Source of the DNA: Sphingomonas faeni
GTDB lineage: Bacteria > Pseudomonadota > Alphaproteobacteria > Sphingomonadales > Sphingomonadaceae
Assembly: GCF_024273235.1 (NCBI RefSeq)
Contig: NZ_JANBVH010000035.1
Span: 1 to 48,225, forward strand
Length of the DNA: 48,225 nucleotides
Direction of reading: 5' to 3'
Position numbers and translations under genes: made by a program. Below the pieces are notes generated by a model. That model saw nothing but the letters and a program-made list of their open reading frames with translations, ran no database searches and was not told the origin of the DNA. Of this stretch, positions 43,460-48,225 are shown one piece after another (position 1 is the first letter of the stretch; each line of letters starts with the position of its first letter).

Positions 43460-44254
43460 ATGCGCCAATATCTAGACCTCATGGACCGCGTGCTCTCGAC
43501 CGGCGTCGAGACGATGGACCGCACCGGCACCGGCACGCTCAGCGTGTTCGGCGCGCAGATGCGGTTCGATCTCGCGCAGGGCTTCCCCGTGCTCACCACC
43601 AAGAAGCTCCACCTCCGCTCGATCATCGTCGAATTGCTGTGGTTCCTGCGCGGCGACACCAATGTCCGCTGGTTGCAGGACCGGAAAGTCGCGATCTGGG
43701 ACGAGTGGGCGGACGAGAACGGCGATCTCGGCCCGGTCTACGGCAAGCAATGGCGCGACTGGGCGACCGCGGACGGCCGCCACATCGACCAGATCGCCGA
43801 GCTGATCGACCAGATCAGGACCAACCCCGCCTCGCGCCGCCAGATCGTCAGCGCGTGGAACCCGGGCGACCTCCACGCAATGGCGCTCGCGCCGTGCCAC
43901 TGCCTGTTCCAGACGCATGTCGCGAACGGCAAGCTGTCGTTGCAACTCTACCAGCGCTCGGGCGACATCTTCCTCGGCGTGCCGTTCAACATCGCCAGCT
44001 ATGCGCTGCTGACGCATATCCTCGCGCAGCAATGCGGGCTGGAAGTCGGCGAGTTCATCTGGACCGGCGGCGATTGCCACCTCTATTCGAACCATCTGGA
44101 GCAGGCTCAGCTGCAACTGACGCGCTCGCCGGGGCCGTTGCCGCGGCTCGAGATCGTGCGGAAGCCGGACTCGATCGATACGTATGAATATGAGGACTTC
44201 GTGCTCCACGATTACGTGGCGCAGGCCCACATCAAGGCGCCGGTCGCGGTCTGA
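43460..44254 (+). CDS. thyA: Thymidylate synthase
   Basis: Methylates dUMP to dTMP using methylenetetrahydrofolate. 264 residues, the E. coli length. The nucleophile is Cys146 in APCHCLFQ, the same number as in E. coli. The Arg residues for phosphate (DRTGTGTLSVFG, RRQIVSAWNPGD) and the folate and dUMP blocks (LYQRSGDIFLGVPFNIASYA, GDCHLYSNHLEQA) are intact. The end HIKAPVAV is typical. folA, which regenerates tetrahydrofolate, lies about 800 bases downstream on the same strand. Confidence 0.98.
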   Translation: MRQYLDLMDRVLSTGVETMDRTGTGTLSVFGAQMRFDLAQGFPVLTTKKLHLRSIIVELLWFLRGDTNVRWLQDRKVAIWDEWADENGDLGPVYGKQWRDWATADGRHIDQIAELIDQIRTNPASRRQIVSAWNPGDLHAMALAPCHCLFQTHVANGKLSLQLYQRSGDIFLGVPFNIASYALLTHILAQQCGLEVGEFIWTGGDCHLYSNHLEQAQLQLTRSPGPLPRLEIVRKPDSIDTYEYEDFVLHDYVAQAHIKAPVAV

Positions 44255-44274
44255 ACAGAGAGCGAATCGCAATA

Positions 44275-44299
44275 GGAACCGGGGGTGGCGCCCTTGGTT
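44275..44299 (+). promoter_or_regulatory. EcfG-type general stress promoter, candidate
   Basis: GGAAC (44275-44279) followed after 17 bases by GTT (44297-44299), with G before it. The alphaproteobacterial EcfG consensus is GGAAC-N16/17-CGTT. It ends 30 bases before the hemerythrin gene, an expected stress-regulon member. Confidence 0.5.
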
Positions 44300-44329
44300 G
44301 ACCGTCCGAACCTATTCGGAAGGCCCATC

Positions 44330-44848
44330 ATGGACATCACCCAGCTCATTCTCGATGAACACGCGCAGCAGCGCGCGCTGTTCGCGCAGATCGATTCGAT
44401 CGACGCCAAGGACACCGAGGCGCTGTCGGCGCTGTGGACGCGGCTCAAGAACCTGCTCGACGCGCATGCCGAGGCGGAGGAGCGCTTCTTCTACCCGCGT
44501 CTGATGAAGATCGGCACCGGCGGCAACGACGCCGATTCGGTCGCCGAGGAGACCGAGGACGCGATCGAGGATCACAACGACATCCGCGATACGGGCGAGG
44601 CGGTCGACAAGCATCCGGTGGGTTCGGATGCGTGGTTCGAAGCGGTCGGCGAATGCAACAAGGCGAACAGCGATCATCTGGCGGAGGAAGAACGTCAGGG
44701 CCTGACCGATTTCCGCAAACATGCGACGCTGGAGGAGCGGCATGAGCTGGGGGTGCGGTTTGCGGCGTTCGAGGCGAATCATCTGAACGGGGTGAAGGTC
44801 GTCGACAAGGACCCCGAGGCATATGTGAAGGAGCACGCGCCAAGCTGA
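44330..44848 (+). CDS. Hemerythrin-like HHE-domain protein
   Basis: 172 residues. The histidine and acidic residues of an HHE helix bundle are visible: LILDEHAQQRALFAQID, DAHAEAEERFFYPRLM, IEDHNDIRDTGEAVDKH and NKANSDHLAEEERQGL. Such proteins bind a di-iron centre and are often induced by stress; they may sense oxygen or NO or store iron. GGAAGG lies six bases before ATG 44330, and a candidate EcfG promoter is just upstream. The middle segment EETEDAIEDHND is very acidic. It is monocistronic, with a repeat after the stop. Confidence 0.9.
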   Translation: MDITQLILDEHAQQRALFAQIDSIDAKDTEALSALWTRLKNLLDAHAEAEERFFYPRLMKIGTGGNDADSVAEETEDAIEDHNDIRDTGEAVDKHPVGSDAWFEAVGECNKANSDHLAEEERQGLTDFRKHATLEERHELGVRFAAFEANHLNGVKVVDKDPEAYVKEHAPS

Positions 44849-44861
44849 GGCCCCACCACCT

Positions 44862-44966
44862 TACCACCCCGGCGAAGGCCGGGGCCCAATTGGAAAGGTC
44901 GGCGTAACGGAGCGCGGCACCCATCAGCAACGTCTCCCAATTGGGCCCCGGCCTGCGCCGGGGTGG
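44862..44966. repeat. Palindromic repeat, family E (copy 4)
   Basis: TACCACCCCGGCGAAGGCCG and CCGGCCTGCGCCGGGGTGGA, with CCCAATTGG blocks inside. It begins 13 bases after the hemerythrin stop. Confidence 0.86.
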
Positions 44967-44981
44967 AATTATAGGGGTACG

Positions 44982-45061
44982 GTTCTCCTGCGGACGCAGG
45001 AGCCCAGGGTCCCAAGCGCCATCTCCCGCAATCCTGGACTCCTGCGTGCGCAGGAGAACAA
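44982..45061. repeat. Diverged family G-like palindromic repeat
   Basis: GTTCTCCTGCGGACGCAGGA and the inverse TCCTGCGTGCGCAGGAGAAC, 80 bases overall. The plan matches family G, but the stem sequence differs (CTGCG instead of CCGCG). Confidence 0.7.
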
Positions 45062-45079
45062 CGGGGCTAGTCGCGAGAT

Positions 45080-45565
45080 ATGACGTCCGGCATGACCACC
45101 GCCATGATCACCTTCTACCTCGCCCGCGCCACCAACGGCGTCATCGGCCGCGACGGCCAACTGCCTTGGCGCATCCCCGCCGATCTCAAGCGCTTCAAGG
45201 CGCTGACGATGGGCAAGCCGATGGTGATGGGGCGCAAGACGTTCGAGAGCTTCCCGAGCCCCCTCCCCGGCCGTCGCCACATCGTCCTCACGCGCGGCGA
45301 CTGGACCGCGGCGGGTGCCGAGGTCGCGTATTCGGTCGAGGAAGCGCTGGCGATGGCGGGCGACGACGTCGCGGTGATCGGCGGCGCGCAGATCTACGCG
45401 CAGTTGCTGCCCCACGCGGATCGAATCGAACTCACCGAAGTCCATGCCGAACCCGAGGGCGACGCGACCGTGCCCGCGTTCGATGGCTGGCGCGAGATCG
45501 CCCGCGAAGACCACCCCGCCGAGGGTGATCGCCCTGCCTATAGCTTCGTGACGCTCACGCGCTGA
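45080..45565 (+). CDS. folA: Dihydrofolate reductase
   Basis: Reduces dihydrofolate, the product of thymidylate synthase, with NADPH. 161 residues: MITFYLARATNGVIGRDGQL, then PWRIPADLKRFKALTMGKPM, the NADPH site VMGRKTFESFP and LPGRRHIVLTR, and VAVIGGAQIYAQLLPHADRI. The acidic residue in the PADLKRFK helix is the usual catalytic Asp. Alternative starts are ATG 45092 and 45104; the family similarity begins at 45104 (MITFYLARA), and the first ATG is chosen only because no start has a clear ribosome binding site. thyA and the hemerythrin gene are upstream. Confidence 0.96.
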   Translation: MTSGMTTAMITFYLARATNGVIGRDGQLPWRIPADLKRFKALTMGKPMVMGRKTFESFPSPLPGRRHIVLTRGDWTAAGAEVAYSVEEALAMAGDDVAVIGGAQIYAQLLPHADRIELTEVHAEPEGDATVPAFDGWREIAREDHPAEGDRPAYSFVTLTR

Positions 45566-45567
45566 CG

Positions 45568-45680
45568 CCCCCCTCCCTGGAAGGGAGGGGCCGGGGGTGG
45601 GTCGGCCAGTTTATGCCATCGGCGTCTGGAACTTGCGGAAGCCCACCCACCCCTGACCCCTTCCTTCCAGGGAGGGGAAA
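45568..45680. repeat. Palindromic repeat, family B (copy 3)
   Basis: CCCCCCTCCCTGGAAGGGAG at the left and CTTCCTTCCAGGGAGGGGAA at the right. It begins three bases after the folA stop. Confidence 0.86.
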
Positions 45681-45737
45681 GCGTCGTATCCGGTGACACC
45701 TAGCGTGACCCCTTCCACCCCCCTATAGCCCGCCTCC

Positions 45738-46661
45738 ATGCAGCGGCTCGACGGCGGCGCTTCCATTCCTTCGCAGCTTGCGGACGGGATCGTCGCGCTG
45801 GGCAATTTCGATGGATTTCACCTCGGTCACCAGGCGGTGGTCGCGCGCGCGATCGCGTGGGCCAAGGCGGAGGGCCGCCCGGCGCTGGTGGCGACGTTCG
45901 ATCCGCATCCGGTGCGCCATTTCCGCCCCGCGACCGCGCCGTTCCGCCTCACCACGCTGGACCAGCGCGAGCGGTTGTTCGCAGACGCCGGCGCCGACGC
46001 GATGGTGGTGTTCCACTTCGACGGCGATCTCGCCGCGCTGACCGCCGAGCAGTTCATCGCCGATCGGCTCGAGCGCAACCTGCGCGTCGGCGGTGTGGTG
46101 ACCGGCGAGGACTTCACCTTCGGCCATGCCAAGAGCGGCACGGTCCACACGCTCGCCACGCGCGGGGCCGCACACGGGTTTCGCGCGGAGACGGTCGGCG
46201 CCGTCGCGCTCGACGGTGAGACGGTGTCCTCGACGCGAGTCCGCGACGCGTTGCGCGCCGGCGACATGGCCACCGCCACGCGCCTGCTGACGCGGCCGTT
46301 CGCGATCGAGGGCGTCGTCCAGCACGGCAACAAGGTCGGCCGCACGATCGGCTATCCGACGGCGAACCTCGACATGGGCAATTATCTTCGCCCGGCCTAC
46401 GGGATCTACGCGGTGACCGGGCGGCTGGAGGACGGCCGCATCGTCAAGGGCGCCGCGAATCTCGGCATCCGCCCGAGCTTCGATCCGCCGAAGGAACTGC
46501 TCGAGCCGTTCTTCTTCGATTTCTCGGAAAACCTGTACGGGCAGACGCTCGAAGTCTCGCTGGTCGAGTATCTCCGACCGGAGGCGAAGTTCGACAGCCT
46601 CGACGCGCTGACGACGCAGATGGACGCCGACTGCGCGCGGGCCAGGGCGATCCTCGGCTGA
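45738..46661 (+). CDS. ribF: Bifunctional riboflavin kinase / FMN adenylyltransferase
   Basis: Makes FMN and then FAD from riboflavin. 307 residues: the N-terminal adenylyltransferase domain with VALGNFDGFHLGHQAVV (nucleotidyl-transferase GXFDGXHXGH), TFDPHPVRHF, GEDFTFGHAKSG and the SSTRVRDALRAGD block, then the C-terminal kinase domain with GRTIGYPTANLDM, IYAVTG and NLGIRPSF. The ending FDSLDALTTQMDADCARAR is typical. It is in the standard ribF-ileS order. ATG 45738 is chosen by family comparison; there is no visible ribosome binding site. Confidence 0.97.
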   Translation: MQRLDGGASIPSQLADGIVALGNFDGFHLGHQAVVARAIAWAKAEGRPALVATFDPHPVRHFRPATAPFRLTTLDQRERLFADAGADAMVVFHFDGDLAALTAEQFIADRLERNLRVGGVVTGEDFTFGHAKSGTVHTLATRGAAHGFRAETVGAVALDGETVSSTRVRDALRAGDMATATRLLTRPFAIEGVVQHGNKVGRTIGYPTANLDMGNYLRPAYGIYAVTGRLEDGRIVKGAANLGIRPSFDPPKELLEPFFFDFSENLYGQTLEVSLVEYLRPEAKFDSLDALTTQMDADCARARAILG

Positions 46662-46771
46662 CTTCCCCCCTCCCTGGAAGGGAGGGGTCGGGGGTGGGTC
46701 GGCCGGTTGGCGAACGTGACGGCAATTCCGAACCGACCCACCCCCAGCCCCTCCCTTCCAGGGAGGGGAGC
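46662..46771. repeat. Palindromic repeat, family B (copy 4)
   Basis: CCCCCCTCCCTGGAAGGGAG at the left and CCCCTCCCTTCCAGGGAGGG at the right, with GGGTGGGTCGGCC and its inverse inside. It lies between ribF and ileS and ends 58 bases before the ileS ATG. Confidence 0.87.
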
Positions 46772-46828
46772 AAGAGCGGGACGGGGGATGGCAACGTGAG
46801 CCGCTACCCGCTACAGCCCGGCCCACTT

Positions 46829-48225
46829 ATGACCGATACTCCTGCGCCCGCCCGCGATTACCGCGACACCGTCTTCCTGCCGAAGACCGACTTCCCGATG
46901 AAGGCGGGCCTCGCCGCCAAGGAGCCGGCGATCCTCGAGCGCTGGGCGAAGCTCGGCATCTACGACCGGCTGCGCGAACAGCGGCTCGGGCGCGAGCGGT
47001 TCATCCTGCATGACGGCCCGCCCTATGCGAACGGCGACATCCACATGGGCCACGCGATGAACAAGGTCCTGAAGGACATCATCGTGCGCTCGCAGTCGCT
47101 GATGGGCAAGGACGCGCCCTATGTCCCCGGCTGGGACTGCCACGGCCTGCCGATCGAGTGGAAGGTCGAGGAAGCGTATCGCGCGAAGAAGCTCAACAAG
47201 GACGACGTCCCCGTCGCACAGTTCCGCGCCGAATGCCGCGCCTATGCCGAGAAATGGGTCGAGGTGCAGAAGGCCGAGTTCGAACGGCTCGGCGTGATGG
47301 GCGACTGGGCCGATCCCTACCTGACGATGAAGTACGACGCGGAAGCGACGATCGTCGGCGAGCTGCTGAAGTTCGCCGAGAGCGGCCAGCTGTACCGCGG
47401 CGCCAAGCCGGTGATGTGGTCGCCGGTCGAGAAGACCGCGCTCGCCGAGGCCGAGGTCGAGTATGAGGACATCGTTTCCACTCAAATTGACGTCGCGTTC
47501 GAGATCGACTCTGCGCCGAACGCGCCCGAACTCGTGGGCGCGCATGCGGTGATCTGGACGACGACGCCGTGGACGATCCCGGTGAACCAGGCGCTGAGCT
47601 ATGGGCCTGAGATCGAGTATGTCGCTGTAGCTGGAACGGTCGGTGGCGACCCGTTGCGATCCCCCGAATATGGCCCGACCTATCTCGTCGCGGAAGCATT
47701 GCTGGACCAGTTTACTAAGCGCTGCGGCTTTTTTGCGGGGCCCGACTCGATGTGGAATTTGCGCTGGCGCGGCAAGGGCTCGGACCTCGCCGACGCAACC
47801 GCACGCCACCCGATGCACGCACTCGGCGGGTTCTTCGCGAAGCCGCGCCCGTTCCTCCCGGGCGCGTTCGTCACGACCGATGCGGGCACCGGGCTCGTCC
47901 ACATGGCGCCGGATCACGGCGAGGACGATTTCGAACTCTCCAAGCAATATGGCATCGACCCGGTCTTCGCAGTCGACGGCGCGGGGATGTACCGCGCCGA
48001 CTGGGCATGGCTCGGCGGGCAAGGGTCGGTCATCAACAAGAAGTTCGTGAGCGCGGACGGCCCGATCTGCACCGACCTGCGCGAGGCAGGCGCGTTGCTG
48101 GCCGCGAGCGACGACTTCAAGCACAGCTATCCGCATTCGTGGCGCTCGAAGGCGAAGGTGATCTTCCGCGCGACCCCGCAATGGTTCATCCCGATGGACT
48201 CGTCTTCTTCCCCCCTCCCGCAAGC
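46829..48225 (+). CDS. ileS: Isoleucyl-tRNA synthetase (partial), interrupted in frame by a repeat at the edge
   Basis: Class I synthetase; only the first 465 codons are in view. Clear blocks: YRDTVFLPKTDFPMKAGLAA, the HIGH-type motif in PPYANGDIHMGHAMNK, VPGWDCHGLPIEWKVE, the CP1 editing domain with IWTTTPWTIPVNQALSYGPE and VHMAPDHGEDDFE, and FRATPQWFIPMD. After that MD the sequence changes to SSSSPLPQA, which matches the family A repeat (CCCCTCCCGCAAGC) instead of an IleS sequence. The repeat is in frame up to the window edge. ATG 46829 has no ribosome binding site; an in-frame GTG at 46796 with GGGGGA upstream is an alternative start. Confidence 0.95.
   Translation, partial: MTDTPAPARDYRDTVFLPKTDFPMKAGLAAKEPAILERWAKLGIYDRLREQRLGRERFILHDGPPYANGDIHMGHAMNKVLKDIIVRSQSLMGKDAPYVPGWDCHGLPIEWKVEEAYRAKKLNKDDVPVAQFRAECRAYAEKWVEVQKAEFERLGVMGDWADPYLTMKYDAEATIVGELLKFAESGQLYRGAKPVMWSPVEKTALAEAEVEYEDIVSTQIDVAFEIDSAPNAPELVGAHAVIWTTTPWTIPVNQALSYGPEIEYVAVAGTVGGDPLRSPEYGPTYLVAEALLDQFTKRCGFFAGPDSMWNLRWRGKGSDLADATARHPMHALGGFFAKPRPFLPGAFVTTDAGTGLVHMAPDHGEDDFELSKQYGIDPVFAVDGAGMYRADWAWLGGQGSVINKKFVSADGPICTDLREAGALLAASDDFKHSYPHSWRSKAKVIFRATPQWFIPMDSSSSPLPQ
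48203..48225. repeat. Start of a family A palindromic repeat inside ileS (cut by window edge)
   Basis: CCCCCCTCCCGCAAGC at the last 16 bases is identical in plan to the left end of the copies at 14983 and 19080 (CCTCCCGCAAGCGGGAGGGG). Only its beginning is visible. Confidence 0.7.

Overview
The window is GC-rich chromosomal DNA from an alphaproteobacterium, most likely a Sphingomonas or close relative. The evidence is a circularly permuted two-piece tmRNA, a large TonB-dependent receptor, the rimP-nusA-ylxR-infB-rbfA-truB-rpsO-pnp cluster in alphaproteobacterial form, an NDUFS4-like complex I subunit and a probable EcfG-type stress promoter. Almost everything is housekeeping. I see no prophage, insertion sequence, CRISPR array, rRNA or tRNA gene.

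Layout. 1-2369 (-): TonB-dependent receptor, C-terminus off the left edge. 2370-5533 (-): thrS-infC operon ending in a hairpin terminator. 5865-8142: divergent LD-carboxypeptidase and Mur ligase, a likely peptidoglycan-recycling pair. 8168-10790: small genes, a membrane protein/XRE regulator pair, a hydrolase and a TPR protein. 10983-12132: glyoxalase I and II. 12173-12954: two tandem exported paralogues with four conserved cysteines. 13262-16269: crotonase, two hotdog thioesterases, PQQ-type sugar dehydrogenase lipoprotein. 16448-28745 (+): the transcription/translation cluster, with extra genes inserted: a tautomerase after nusA, and a VapBC-like toxin-antitoxin pair plus thymidine kinase between rbfA and truB. 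28864-30108: receiver protein and membrane protein. 30195-30475 (-): ssrA. 30626-34412: Rrf2 regulator, mscL, lemA with two TPM proteins, NUDIX hydrolase. 34671-37491 (-): hrpB and an NDUFS4-like gene. 37985-42576 (+): penicillin-binding protein 1A, prfB, a methyltransferase lipoprotein. 42976-48225: RadC-type JAB protein, thyA, hemerythrin-like protein, folA, ribF and the first part of ileS.

The most unusual feature is the density of short palindromic repeats. About 25 copies from roughly ten families (called A to J here) lie in the window. Most are 60-160 bp and consist of two hairpins in inverted orientation around a variable spacer, like REP doublets. Most sit between genes, but at least five lie in coding sequence without breaking the frame: in ylxR, truB, hrpB, ileS (at the right edge) and at the very start of the methyltransferase gene. 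They add about 35-55 Pro/Gly/Ser/Arg-rich residues to conserved proteins. One further copy seems to supply the ribosome binding site of rbfA. This resembles the Rickettsia palindromic elements in outcome but not in sequence. It is my main candidate for a poorly described system: several repeat families that use conserved proteins as insertion sites.

Other points are a probable ATA start codon in infC, and long low-complexity tails on NusA (acidic) and PNPase (Arg/Gly) with an Ala/Pro-rich N-terminal linker in IF2.
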